The position numbers and the translations under genes were made by a program. Below the pieces are notes generated by a model that had not been told where the DNA came from, did not search any database, and was given only the letters and a program-made list of their open reading frames with translations. A DNA stretch of 64,000 nucleotides from Oscillospiraceae bacterium (lineage in GTDB: Bacteria; Bacillota; Clostridia; Oscillospirales; Oscillospiraceae). How positions within the stretch are numbered: the first letter of the stretch is position 1; every line of letters begins with the position of its first letter. Of this stretch, positions 39,463 to 47,788 are shown piece after piece. The stretch is from contig CACYWG010000018.1 in assembly GCA_902778115.1 (NCBI GenBank), positions 21,012-85,011 of the forward strand, in the 5' to 3' direction.

Positions 39463-41286
39463 TTACTTCGTGATCGGCGCGGTCTCGGCTGCAAGCCAGG
39501 CGCGCTCGTCCTCATCCAGCCAGGGAGAGAGCAGACGGCAGACCTTGGCGTGGTAGTCGTTGAGCTGCTGCAGCTCCCGCTCGGTGAGCATCTCGGGCAG
39601 GATGGCGCGGCGCTCGTAGGGGACCATCGTGACCATCTCAAAGCCCATGAACTGGCCGTATTCGGTCTTCTGTCCCTTGACGCAGAGCATCAGGTTCTCG
39701 ATGCGGATGCCGTACTCGCCGGTGAGGTAGAGGCCGGGCTCATCGGAGGTGAGCATGCCTTCTTCAAAGGGCGCGCCGCCGTTGACGTCGCGCAGGCGCA
39801 GGCCCTGCGGGCCCTCGTGCACGTTCAGCAGGTAGCCGACGCCGTGGCCGGTGCCGTGGTTATAGTCGAGGCCCAGCTCCCAGAGCGGCATGCGGGCCAG
39901 AAGATCGAGGTTGACGCCGGTGCAGCCCTGCTTGAAGCAGGCGGCCGCCACGTCCAGATGGCCGCGCAGCACGGCGGTATAGTGGCGCTTCTGCTCCTCG
40001 CTGAGCTCTCCGATCGCAAAGGTGCGGGTGATGTCGGTGCTGCCCTGCAGGTAATGCCCGCCGGTGTCGACCAGCAGGAAGCTGTTGAGACGCACGGGGA
40101 TATTGGACTCCTCGGTGGCCTCGTAATGGACGATGGCGCCGTGCTCGCCGGAGGCGACGATCGGCGAAAAGCTCTGATCGACGAAGTCGGGACGCGCCCT
40201 GCGATAGCCCAGCAGCTGCTCGCTCACATCGAGCTCGGTGATCTCGCCGCGCGCGATCGAGCCGTCCTTCTCCCGCTCGCGCAGCCAGCGGATCAGCCGC
40301 GTGACGGCCACGCCGTCCTGGATGTGCGCCTGCCGCTCGTTTTCCATCTCGACCGGGTTCTTGGTGGCCTTGGCGAGGGTGCTCGGATTGGGCTTGTCGA
40401 TGAGCTTCACGCCTTCGGCCACCGCGCCGATCAGCGCGACATTGGTCTTGGCGCGGCTGAGAAGCAGGCTCTGGCCCGCGGGCAGGGCCTTCAGATCCTC
40501 ATAGACCTGCAGATAGGGCCGCAGCGTGACGCCGTCGGCCTCCAGCCTCGCGCGGAGTTCTTCGGACACGGCCTCGGGCGCGGCATAGAGGATCGCGTGA
40601 TCCGCGCTCAGGAGGGTGTAGGAATAGAACACCGGGCTGTAGGCGACGTCGCCGCCGCGAAGATTAAAGAGCCAGGCAATGTCATCCAGAGAGGCGATCA
40701 GGTGCCAGTCCGCGCCGAGCTCCGCCATCTTCGCGCGAAGGAACGCGAGCTTGTCCGCGCGGCTCCGGCCGGCGTAGGCCGCGTCCAGCTCCCAGATCGC
40801 GTGCGCCGGGAAGGGCGGGCGGTCAGTCCACAGCTCACCCACGAGGTCGAGCGTCTCGGCATAGCGGATCTCCTTGCCGGAGAGGGCGGTTTTCAGCGTG
40901 CGGGCATAGGCGTCGGTGACAGTGCGGCCGTCATAGCCGAGGCACTGGCCGTCCGTCAGCGTGTTTTTCAGATATTCGGGGATGGTCGGCACGCCGGGCT
41001 CGCCCATCTTGCGCAGCTCAATGCCGCTGCCCTCCAGCTGCTGCGCCGCGGCGAGGAAATAGCGGCCGTCGGTCCAGAGGCCGGCCTCGTCCGCCGTGAT
41101 GACCAGCGTGCCCGCGCTGCCGCGGAAGCCCGACAGCCATTTGCGGCACTTGAAATAGCGGTCCACATACTCGGAGGCGTGGAAATCGTCCGTCAGCACC
41201 AGATAGGCGTCCACGCCGTTTTCACGCATCTTCTTCCGCAGCGCGGCCACGCGCGCGCGGATCGTCGCAGGTTCCACTTTGCTCAT
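39463..41286 (-). CDS. pepP: Xaa-Pro aminopeptidase (M24B, three-domain)
   Basis: A 607-residue cytosolic metallopeptidase removing N-terminal residues before proline. Two creatinase-like N-terminal domains (1-300) precede the pita-bread domain. Metal ligands appear in DTGGHYLQGSTDITRTF (two Asp), the His of HGTGHGVGYLLNVHEGP, and the Glu residues of LTSDEPGLY and GIRIENLMLC. The C-terminal tail is typical of the eukaryote-like long form. Gene symbol by family. Confidence 0.9.
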   Translation of the reverse strand: MSKVEPATIRARVAALRKKMRENGVDAYLVLTDDFHASEYVDRYFKCRKWLSGFRGSAGTLVITADEAGLWTDGRYFLAAAQQLEGSGIELRKMGEPGVPTIPEYLKNTLTDGQCLGYDGRTVTDAYARTLKTALSGKEIRYAETLDLVGELWTDRPPFPAHAIWELDAAYAGRSRADKLAFLRAKMAELGADWHLIASLDDIAWLFNLRGGDVAYSPVFYSYTLLSADHAILYAAPEAVSEELRARLEADGVTLRPYLQVYEDLKALPAGQSLLLSRAKTNVALIGAVAEGVKLIDKPNPSTLAKATKNPVEMENERQAHIQDGVAVTRLIRWLREREKDGSIARGEITELDVSEQLLGYRRARPDFVDQSFSPIVASGEHGAIVHYEATEESNIPVRLNSFLLVDTGGHYLQGSTDITRTFAIGELSEEQKRHYTAVLRGHLDVAAACFKQGCTGVNLDLLARMPLWELGLDYNHGTGHGVGYLLNVHEGPQGLRLRDVNGGAPFEEGMLTSDEPGLYLTGEYGIRIENLMLCVKGQKTEYGQFMGFEMVTMVPYERRAILPEMLTERELQQLNDYHAKVCRLLSPWLDEDERAWLAAETAPITK

Positions 41287-41380
41287 TCGTTGATGATCTC
41301 CTTTCGGATGTTTTTCTGCTCCGAGTTTAGCACATTTTCCCGGGAAATACCAGTATAGAATCAGAAGTCGGCGGTTTTCG

Positions 41381-41409
41381 TTGCGCTTTTCCGACGCCTG
41401 TGCTATACT
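41381..41409 (+). promoter_or_regulatory. Promoter of NifX-like gene
   Basis: TTGCGC (41381-41386) and TATACT (41404-41409) are 17 bases apart, 23 bases before the start codon. Confidence 0.6.
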
Positions 41410-41431
41410 GGGCGCGAAAGGGTGGTTAAAT

Positions 41432-41764
41432 ATGTCTAACAGCGTGAAGAAAATGACCTTTGTCGCCGTCGCCTACGCGGGCGAGGCCTCGATCCCGGTC
41501 TTTGAGAAGGCCACCAACTTCTGGGCCTACTACATCGAGGACGGGAAAATCTACAAGCGTGAGCTGCTGAGCCTTTTCCCCGAGAGCACGGATGATCTGA
41601 TCGAAAAAATGGGCCGATCCATGTTCGACGTGCTGATCTGCCGGAACTTCGGGCCGAAGGCCATGGCAAAGCTGAAGGCCCGCGGCAAGCGGCTGTACAG
41701 CTTTGAGGGCGGCTGCGACCGCGCGGTGCGCGCCTTCCTCGACAGAGAAATCAAGGAGCTGTAA
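41432..41764 (+). CDS. NifX/NifB-like small protein
   Basis: A 110-residue protein of the dinitrogenase iron-molybdenum cofactor-binding type: VAVAYAGEASIPVFEKATNFWAYYIEDGKI, then MFDVLICRNFGPKAMAKLKARGKRLYSFEGGC. This is the RNase-H-like NifX fold. No nitrogenase genes are nearby, and stand-alone members occur widely in anaerobes with unclear roles, perhaps in iron-sulfur handling. It has its own promoter and terminator. Confidence 0.7.
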   Translation: MSNSVKKMTFVAVAYAGEASIPVFEKATNFWAYYIEDGKIYKRELLSLFPESTDDLIEKMGRSMFDVLICRNFGPKAMAKLKARGKRLYSFEGGCDRAVRAFLDREIKEL

Positions 41765-41808
41765 AAAACGATCCGCCCGGGAGCTCCCGGGCGGATCGTT
41801 TGCTTTTC
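41765..41808 (+). terminator. Terminator after NifX-like gene
   Basis: AAACGATCCGCCCGGGA and TCCCGGGCGGATCGTTT form a 17-bp stem with flanking A and T bases. Confidence 0.85.
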
Positions 41809-41818
41809 ATAGGAATTG

Positions 41819-43597
41819 TCAGCGCAGCGTGTTCTGGTGATCGTCCACCATGTCGTAGACGGCGAGATAGGGGTCCTCGAGCATTTTTACCTCGCTGTCG
41901 AAGTTCAGCACCTCGCCCGGGGCCTCCCCTGCCGTTTGCCAGAGCGGCAGGCCGGGGCCGTTCGGGTCGCCCGTGCGGGCGAAGTTGGCCCAGTAGGCGA
42001 GCATCGTGTCCGACAGGGCGCGGTCGTCCGCGCCGTAGTTGGCGGGCACGCGCCAGACATTGCCGTAGGCGTAGATCATCTCGCCGGAGTGCCAGTCGCT
42101 GATGGCGCCGTTGTGCTTGGTGAAATAGTAGAGGTAGGCGGGCCTCCCCTGCTCGGTCAGGCGGCGGCTCCAATCGTGGTGGCTGTAGGCAAACCAGCAG
42201 ACGCTCAGGAGCGTGTTGAAATTCTCCGTGGCCTCTTTCTTGTCCGCGGCGGGATAGAGTGCGAGGAAGCGCTCCGTCTCGTCGCCGAGCAGGCGGCGCA
42301 CGGCCTCGGGATACTGCTCGGGGTTCACGGTCTGCAGCAGGCGGAACACGTCCGCCTCATGGCCGTTGAAGCCGTTCAGGAGCGCCTCCTCGTGGTTGGC
42401 GCCGCGCTCGTAGGTCAGATAGGGCTGCTCGGTGATGGCATAGCCGTCCACGGTCATGGAGTCGTTCGAGTAGCGCGTCTGCACGAGCTGTTCGGCCGGG
42501 ACGGCGCGCAGCTCCTCGATATTCGCGGCGCCCTGCTCTGCCATGATCTCGCGCCCCATCTCCAGCGCCTTGTCCATCGTGCGGAAGGTGTGGTAAGGCT
42601 TCACAGCGGTGATGCCGCTGCTCTCGGCGATGGCGCGGCGGAAAAGGCCCTCGCTCAGCGGCGAGACGCAGATGGCGTTGACGCTGGAAGATCCGGCGGA
42701 TTCGCCCGCGATGGTGATGTTGTCCGGATCGCCGCCGAAGGCCGCGATGTTCTCGTGCACCCAGCGCAGCGCCGCGATCTGGTCCAGGAGGCCGTAATTG
42801 CCGGTCGTGCCGTTGGGAGACTCGGCCGCCAGCTCCTCCGCGGCAAAATAGCCGAACACGCCCAGGCGGTAGCCGAAGGTGATCATAATGACGCCCTGTC
42901 TGGCCAGCGCCTCGCCGTTATAGTCGGTGTAGGAGGGCTGGCCGGTCATCAGCGAGCCGCCGTGGATATAGAAGATCACCGGCAGCTTCTCCTGCTTTCC
43001 CGCGGGCTTCCAGATATTCAGATAGAGCGAATCCTCGCTCACCGGTTCGCGGAAGTTGTCCGTGAGGCTGGGCTTGAATTCATGGTAGCCGATGAGGCGG
43101 TAGAGCGTGTCATAGAGCGCGGAATGACGCTGCTGCATCGACATCGGCGCGAAGGCGTCGCAGGCGCGCACGCCCTCCCAGCGCTCCGGCTCCTGCGGCT
43201 CGCGCCAGCGCAGCTCGCCCACCGGGGGCTTGGCATAGGGGATGCCGGCGTAGACCTCCACGCTGCCGTCGGCATTGGTGAGACCGGTCAGATCGCCCTG
43301 CGCGACCGTGACGACGCCGGTGACGGCGGGGTGTTTGCCCTCCGTCGCCGGAATAGGGCGATAGGGCGGCTCTGTCAGCTTCATCACCAGCGCGAAGAGG
43401 ACGATCAGCCCCAGCCAGGCGAGCAGACGCAGGCCCTTCGGGGAGATGCGCGGATAGAGCAGGCAAAAGCCGACGAACAGCGCCGCCGTCAGCGCCCAGC
43501 CCCACAGCGTGTTTTTGCCGAGTTCGAGCAGCACCAGCATCACCAGCGCCGCGAGCACGAAACAAACGATCGCTCCCGTTTTCATCTTCGTCTTCAT
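41819..43597 (-). CDS. Membrane-anchored type B carboxylesterase
   Basis: A 592-residue protein. Three hydrophobic segments occupy residues 8-26, 31-48 and 57-73, followed by an alpha/beta-hydrolase of the carboxylesterase B family facing outward. Signs are VYAGIPYAKPPVGELRWREP, SEDSLYLNIW, oxyanion HGG (212-214) and nucleophile Ser300 in GESAGS. It hydrolyses carboxylic esters; the substrate is unknown. Start 43597 overlaps the previous stop (ATGA), with GGAGGG four bases before it. Confidence 0.88.
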   Translation of the reverse strand: MKTKMKTGAIVCFVLAALVMLVLLELGKNTLWGWALTAALFVGFCLLYPRISPKGLRLLAWLGLIVLFALVMKLTEPPYRPIPATEGKHPAVTGVVTVAQGDLTGLTNADGSVEVYAGIPYAKPPVGELRWREPQEPERWEGVRACDAFAPMSMQQRHSALYDTLYRLIGYHEFKPSLTDNFREPVSEDSLYLNIWKPAGKQEKLPVIFYIHGGSLMTGQPSYTDYNGEALARQGVIMITFGYRLGVFGYFAAEELAAESPNGTTGNYGLLDQIAALRWVHENIAAFGGDPDNITIAGESAGSSSVNAICVSPLSEGLFRRAIAESSGITAVKPYHTFRTMDKALEMGREIMAEQGAANIEELRAVPAEQLVQTRYSNDSMTVDGYAITEQPYLTYERGANHEEALLNGFNGHEADVFRLLQTVNPEQYPEAVRRLLGDETERFLALYPAADKKEATENFNTLLSVCWFAYSHHDWSRRLTEQGRPAYLYYFTKHNGAISDWHSGEMIYAYGNVWRVPANYGADDRALSDTMLAYWANFARTGDPNGPGLPLWQTAGEAPGEVLNFDSEVKMLEDPYLAVYDMVDDHQNTLR

Positions 43598-44055
43598 AGC
43601 TCCCTCCATTCCGCCGTCTCCTCAAGCACGCGCGCGAAGGCCTCGAGACCCGCCCGGTCGGCCTCGGTAAAGCGGCCGAGCTGCGGACTGTCGATATCCA
43701 GCACGCCGATCACCGTGCCGCCCCGGTGCAGGGGCACCACGATCTCCGCATTGGAGGCGCAGTCGCAGGCGATATGGCCCGGGAAGGCGTGCACGTCCGG
43801 CACGAGCTGCGTCTCGTCCCGCGCGGCCGCCGTGCCGCAGACGCCCTTCCCCAGCGGGATGCGGATGCAGGCGATCTTCCCCTGAAAGGGCCCGAGCAGC
43901 AGGCTGCCGCCCTCGATGAGATAAAAGCCCGCCCAGTTGAGATCGGGCAGAGCGTCATAGAGCAGCGCCGAGGCGTTGGACAGCAGCGGCATCCAGTGTC
44001 TTTCGCTCTCGGCCAGGCTCCGCAGCTGTTCACAGAGCAGCGGATAATCGGTCAT
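43594..44055 (-). CDS. Free methionine-(R)-sulfoxide reductase (GAF)
   Basis: A 153-residue GAF-domain enzyme that reduces free methionine-R-sulfoxide. Family motifs are NWAGFYL, GPFQGKIACIRIPLGKGVCG and HIACDCASNAEIVVPL. Cys63, Cys73 and Cys97 have the same spacing (10 and 24) as the three catalytic cysteines of E. coli fRMsr. It is four-base coupled to the downstream esterase gene. Role: repair of oxidised methionine. Confidence 0.9.
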   Translation of the reverse strand: MTDYPLLCEQLRSLAESERHWMPLLSNASALLYDALPDLNWAGFYLIEGGSLLLGPFQGKIACIRIPLGKGVCGTAAARDETQLVPDVHAFPGHIACDCASNAEIVVPLHRGGTVIGVLDIDSPQLGRFTEADRAGLEAFARVLEETAEWREL

Positions 44056-44127
44056 GGTTGGTTTCCTCCGGAAACAATCTCGTTTATCTTTACTTTATCA
44101 CAGATCGGATCACTTCGCAACAGAAAA

Positions 44128-44157
44128 AGGCCCGGGACGGATCCCGGGCCTTTGCCG
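44128..44157 (-). terminator. Terminator between operons
   Basis: AAAGGCCCGGGA and TCCCGGGCCTTT pair around CGGA, with an A run on the left. It ends the dehydratase operon on the minus strand. Confidence 0.75.
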
Positions 44158-44168
44158 TAAACAGAAGC

Positions 44169-44351
44169 TCAGATGTACTGGTTGTGCGGCAGCTTGTCGT
44201 ACCACTTCTCCAGGAAGGGCGCGAGCATGGCGGTCGCCTTCATATCCAGATTGAACATATAGACCGTGAAGGTGATCACGAAGAAGGCCGCGCCGGCGAT
44301 CACCAGCTTGAACAGCAGCTTTCCGATTGCTTTCAGAACTTTATTCTTCAT
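44169..44351 (-). CDS. Small single-helix membrane protein
   Basis: A 60-residue product with a basic N-terminus and one membrane helix (LLFKLVIAGAAFFVITFTVYMF, about 12-33), then a short amphipathic tail ending KLPHNQYI. Its start follows the dehydratase stop by 17 bases with AAGGAGAACG upstream, so it belongs to that operon. Function unknown; it might tether the enzyme at the membrane. Confidence 0.6.
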   Translation of the reverse strand: MKNKVLKAIGKLLFKLVIAGAAFFVITFTVYMFNLDMKATAMLAPFLEKWYDKLPHNQYI

Positions 44352-44368
44352 CTTCGTTCTCCTTCACA

Positions 44369-45967
44369 TTAATAGGCTTCGTTGTCGGGGACGATCTCGA
44401 TCGAGGGATCCAGCGGCTCCTCGCGCATGACCGTGCGCATGTATTGGTTGACCTGGTCGCGGATAGCCTGGCGGGTGAACACGCGCGGATCGCAGAGATC
44501 ATGCGAGACCCACATGATGTGGATGCCGCGCTCGCGCGCCTGCTCCTCAAACATGCCGTGCATGCCGGTGAGCGCCTTGCAGCTCATGTGCTCCCACATC
44601 ATGACCATATCGGCGTTCATCTTCTCACACAGCTCCCACAGATCGTCCAGCAGCACCTTATAGCCGCCATGGGTGTGGTTGCGCATGATCATCTCCATGT
44701 TCAGCATGGCCATGTCGCGGTAGGCCTGCTCGCGGTTGGCGGGCGTGTCCTCGTCGGCGATCATGTCGGTGTTGATGATGGAGAGCATGTCGGCCAGAGG
44801 CATGACGCCCCAGCACTGCACCAGCCAGTAGAGCATGTCGATCGTGTACTGAGGCTGCACGCCCCAGACGATGCAGCGGTGGCGATACTCTTTGGCGTAC
44901 ATGCGCTTCTCGCGGTACCCCTGCTCAGCCAGCTTCAGCAGCTTGTGGTCGATGTCCACGAACTTCGGGTCGCGGCCGGAGTTGCCCATGTAGTTGGTGT
45001 CGTTATAGAGGCTGAAGGCGGCGCCGAAGAACTGCGGGTACGGGGTGGAGTTGATTTCCAGCTGGGCGATGCGGCAGCGGGTGGCGTCGTTGACGCGCTT
45101 GGCGGCGGCAAAGTAGCGGTCCCAGTCCCAGTGCTCGCCGGTGTGCTCCTCGACGAAGGCGATGGCCTTTTTGATCTCGCGGGCGGCGTAGTCCATCACG
45201 TCCGGCTCCTTGTGGCGCAGCGGGGTGGCCAGCTGGAAGGTGGGGATGCCGTACTCGCGCTCGAGGCGCTTGGCGATGATGCCGTTGCCCATCAGAGAGC
45301 CGTCGCAGGTGGTGTTGTTCTGCACGGCGCAGCAGCCGAGCACGCAGAAGTCGTCGTCGATGGAGATGCCGGCCTCGGCCTCGGGCATCGGGCAGACGTC
45401 GCCGGGGATGCCGTACTGCTGGGCGATGTCGAGGTAGTGCATGACGTTGAACTGGTGGAAGATGTTCGAGGCGAACATCGTGGGCACCTCGCGCAGGATG
45501 GTGTGGACCTTGTCGCGGTCAAAGCCCATCATGAAGGTGACCATGGAGTTCTCGTCGGTGATGACGCACTTGTCGGAATAGGCCTTGTCGTTGCCGACGC
45601 GGCGGTCGCCGCGGAAGCAGTTGGCAATGGCCTGGGTCACGTCCGCGATGACGAAGTTGAAGGAGGTGTGGGCGATGCGCAGCGCCTCGTCGCGCAGGCC
45701 GATGGTGAACTTGTCCATGCCGTGCGGCACGAAGAGATAGCTCATCATCCAACGGTAGCGGAAGAAGCCCTTGACGTTGCGCGGCACGATGATGAAGCGG
45801 CCCAGCACGCTCATCAGGTACAGCCAGCGGGTGTAATCGTAGAGGGTGTCCTTCAGGCCGCGCCATTCACGGCGGGCGCGGACCTTCAGCTTTTCGTCAT
45901 AGATCTTGCCGGGGGACTGCTCGCCGGCGCGCTTGACGGGATTGACGATCTTTTCGACAGTCTTCAT
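44369..45967 (-). CDS. 2-hydroxyacyl-CoA dehydratase-family subunit (large)
   Basis: A 532-residue protein of the benzoyl-CoA reductase/2-hydroxyacyl-CoA dehydratase family. Cysteines that could hold a [4Fe-4S] cluster lie in FCVLGCCAVQNNTTCDG, CIVWGVQPQYTIDMLYW and MWEHMSCKAL. Further family-like segments are PYPQFFGAAFSLYNDTNYMG and GIHIMWVSHDLCDPR. These enzymes remove water from 2-hydroxyacyl-CoA by a ketyl radical. An ATP-driven activator is needed, but none is in the window. It overlaps its partner by four bases. Confidence 0.8.
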   Translation of the reverse strand: MKTVEKIVNPVKRAGEQSPGKIYDEKLKVRARREWRGLKDTLYDYTRWLYLMSVLGRFIIVPRNVKGFFRYRWMMSYLFVPHGMDKFTIGLRDEALRIAHTSFNFVIADVTQAIANCFRGDRRVGNDKAYSDKCVITDENSMVTFMMGFDRDKVHTILREVPTMFASNIFHQFNVMHYLDIAQQYGIPGDVCPMPEAEAGISIDDDFCVLGCCAVQNNTTCDGSLMGNGIIAKRLEREYGIPTFQLATPLRHKEPDVMDYAAREIKKAIAFVEEHTGEHWDWDRYFAAAKRVNDATRCRIAQLEINSTPYPQFFGAAFSLYNDTNYMGNSGRDPKFVDIDHKLLKLAEQGYREKRMYAKEYRHRCIVWGVQPQYTIDMLYWLVQCWGVMPLADMLSIINTDMIADEDTPANREQAYRDMAMLNMEMIMRNHTHGGYKVLLDDLWELCEKMNADMVMMWEHMSCKALTGMHGMFEEQARERGIHIMWVSHDLCDPRVFTRQAIRDQVNQYMRTVMREEPLDPSIEIVPDNEAY

Positions 45968-47163
45968 GCTTGCCCACCTTTCTGGATCTTCTTGATCTCG
46001 ATGCTCTCCACAAAGGCCTGCACGCGGGTGCGCATCTGGCCGACGGAGGAAGCGATGTTGTACGGGCGGTCGACGGACAGCACGGGATAGCCGAAGTCGT
46101 TCGACAGCATCGCCGAGCCGAGCGTGCGCTCATAGGCCCAGGGATCGCAGAACTTGACCTGCTCGTAAATCACGCCGTCCGCGCCGTATTCCTTCGCCAG
46201 ATCCGCCACATACTGCTTGCGGCCGTAGACCTTCTCCTGGTTCATCATGCGCGGGCACTGGCAGTGCTGGATGTAATGGCGGCAGACCTGAGTCAGGGCG
46301 TCCTCCTCGTCGTTGAGCGCGATCTCCACGCGGCCGGGATAGGAGCCGAAGCAGAAGCGGTCGCAGCAGACGAAGGCGCCGCATTCCTCGACCAGCTTGA
46401 CAAAGCCGCTGTCGTCCATCTCCGAGCCGACCAGCAGCACGCGGGCGCGCCAGGGTTTTTCTTCCGGCTCGCGGGTCTTGAGCTCTTCGAGCGTTTCTTC
46501 GAGTTTGTCAAGGATCAGGTACTTGGGGCAGACGTAGGAGGCCAGGCACAGCACATGGAATTCATAGCCCGTGATGCGCGGCTTGTCGCCCTTGCGGAAT
46601 TCGCCGATTGCGCGGATCAGGCGGCAGAGCTTGTTGTGATCCTCCACGGCCTTGCGGATGGCCGCGTCGGAGATGTCGATGCCGTACTTCTCGTGCAGCG
46701 GCGTGAGGATGTGGTTGGTGCACTGCAGCACGGCAAGCTCCACGTCGCTCTCGGTGTTTTTGAAGGCGATCTCCATGTACTCATGGAAGAAGTTCGGGTT
46801 GTCCTTGCCCATGGTCTTCAAAAGCTCCATGTTCTCCACCGCGCGGTTCATCATCGTGCAGCCGTCGGGCGTGATGACGCAGTCGGCGAAGTTGAAGCCG
46901 CCCTCGATGGCGCGCTCGAGCAGAGCGCGGCTCGGCTCGCAGAGGAGGTTGGTCATGTAGTAGGTGGCGATGTCCATCGAGCCGGTCTTCGGCGCGGTGA
47001 GACGGATCGAGAAGGTGCCGGGCAGGTTGACCAGCGGTTCGGGCACGTTTTCGCAGGTATAGGCCACGCAGACCTTGCCGTCCTGCTTGGCCTGCCCGAT
47101 CAAAGCGTTGTTCGCTTCCTGCAGCAGGTCTTCAAAGAACTGCAGATGCTTCAGGTCTCTCAT
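45964..47163 (-). CDS. 2-hydroxyacyl-CoA dehydratase-family subunit (small)
   Basis: A 399-residue paralog of the large subunit. It contains VCVAYTCENVPEPLV, the Cys of FADCVITPDGCTMMNRAVENM, VLLVGSEMDDSGFVKLVEECGAFVCCDRFCFG and CQCPRMMNQEKVYG. Together the two subunits would form the cluster-bearing heterodimer. It is first in the operon, with a perfect consensus promoter 120 bases upstream. The substrate is unknown; amino-acid-derived 2-hydroxy acids are the usual guess. Confidence 0.8.
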   Translation of the reverse strand: MRDLKHLQFFEDLLQEANNALIGQAKQDGKVCVAYTCENVPEPLVNLPGTFSIRLTAPKTGSMDIATYYMTNLLCEPSRALLERAIEGGFNFADCVITPDGCTMMNRAVENMELLKTMGKDNPNFFHEYMEIAFKNTESDVELAVLQCTNHILTPLHEKYGIDISDAAIRKAVEDHNKLCRLIRAIGEFRKGDKPRITGYEFHVLCLASYVCPKYLILDKLEETLEELKTREPEEKPWRARVLLVGSEMDDSGFVKLVEECGAFVCCDRFCFGSYPGRVEIALNDEEDALTQVCRHYIQHCQCPRMMNQEKVYGRKQYVADLAKEYGADGVIYEQVKFCDPWAYERTLGSAMLSNDFGYPVLSVDRPYNIASSVGQMRTRVQAFVESIEIKKIQKGGQA

Positions 47164-47286
47164 TGATTTTCTTACTCCCCCATTCTCTTCGTATCTTCAT
47201 TTCCTCCGCGCGGCGGTCGGTCCCTGCGGAGGCGCCGGTGTTTCCGAATCATCCGAAGGCGGACACAGGCCGCCCAATTTATGAAT

Positions 47287-47315
47287 ATTATAAAAACTTT
47301 TGCCGTTTTTGTCAA
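47287..47315 (-). promoter_or_regulatory. Perfect consensus promoter of dehydratase operon
   Basis: On the minus strand, TTGACA (47310-47315) and TATAAT (47287-47292) are exactly 17 bases apart. The leader before the first start is about 115 bases. Confidence 0.85.
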
Positions 47316-47633
47316 TTCAAACGGCCCATTGGGGCCCATTTACCGGCGCTTTTCACAAAGGTGCGGGCAGCGATTTGGTGACATTGCCCCGCCCGGTTCA
47401 GCCGCCGAAGCGCGCGGCGGGAGGCTTCGGGAAACAGTATGATTTCCATGCATTGTAGAAAGAAAAAGCAGGCCGTCAACCCGCGGGGCGGATTTCCGAA
47501 GAAATACCGGTGACACCGCGCAAACTGCCTGCTTCTGTAAACAGAATATCACAGATGGAGGATACGGTCAAGATTCAGCACTCCAAGCGTACGCAGCATG
47601 AAACTGTTGCGGGATGTGGCATATACGATATCT
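47316..47633. other. Gene-free stretch
   Basis: I see no convincing gene here. Two GGGCCCATT/CCCATTGGGGCCC-like repeats lie just upstream of the promoter (about 47323-47340). A partial inverted match AGAAAAAGCAGG (47463) and CCTGCTTCTG (47527) suggests a loose hairpin. Short open frames lack ribosome sites. Confidence 0.5.
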
Positions 47634-47670
47634 TGGGCGGGCCGTCGAGGGCGCCGGCCCCTACGGGCAG
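47634..47670. repeat. Intergenic repeat fragment (GGCCCCTAC type)
   Basis: GGGCGGGCCGTCGAGGGCG followed by CCGGCCCCTACGGGC resembles one half of the palindromic unit at 25199-25276 (CCCCTACG end). Probably a degenerate copy of the same family of small repeats. Confidence 0.45.
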
Positions 47671-47694
47671 ACATACAGGCGGCCGGGTCAGCAA

Positions 47695-47788
47695 AAGCCT
47701 CCCTTGCCGAAAGCGAGGCCGGAGAGATTCAGAGGAAGTAATCCCCCAGTCGCCTGCGGCGACAGCCCCCTTTAGGCAAGGGAGCCTT
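47695..47788. repeat. 94-bp MITE-like element ending in dus
   Basis: The ends AAGCCTCCCTTGCC (47695-47708) and GGCAAGGGAGCCTT (47775-47788) are inverted repeats with one mismatch. Internal CAGTCGCCTGCGGCGAC also folds back. The right end encodes the last residues and stop of the dus gene (GSLA, stop at 47772-47774). Confidence 0.7.

Noticed and set aside
47340..47552. Small minus-strand frame upstream of the dehydratase promoter
   Set aside because: No ribosome site or family pattern; composition as non-coding DNA.
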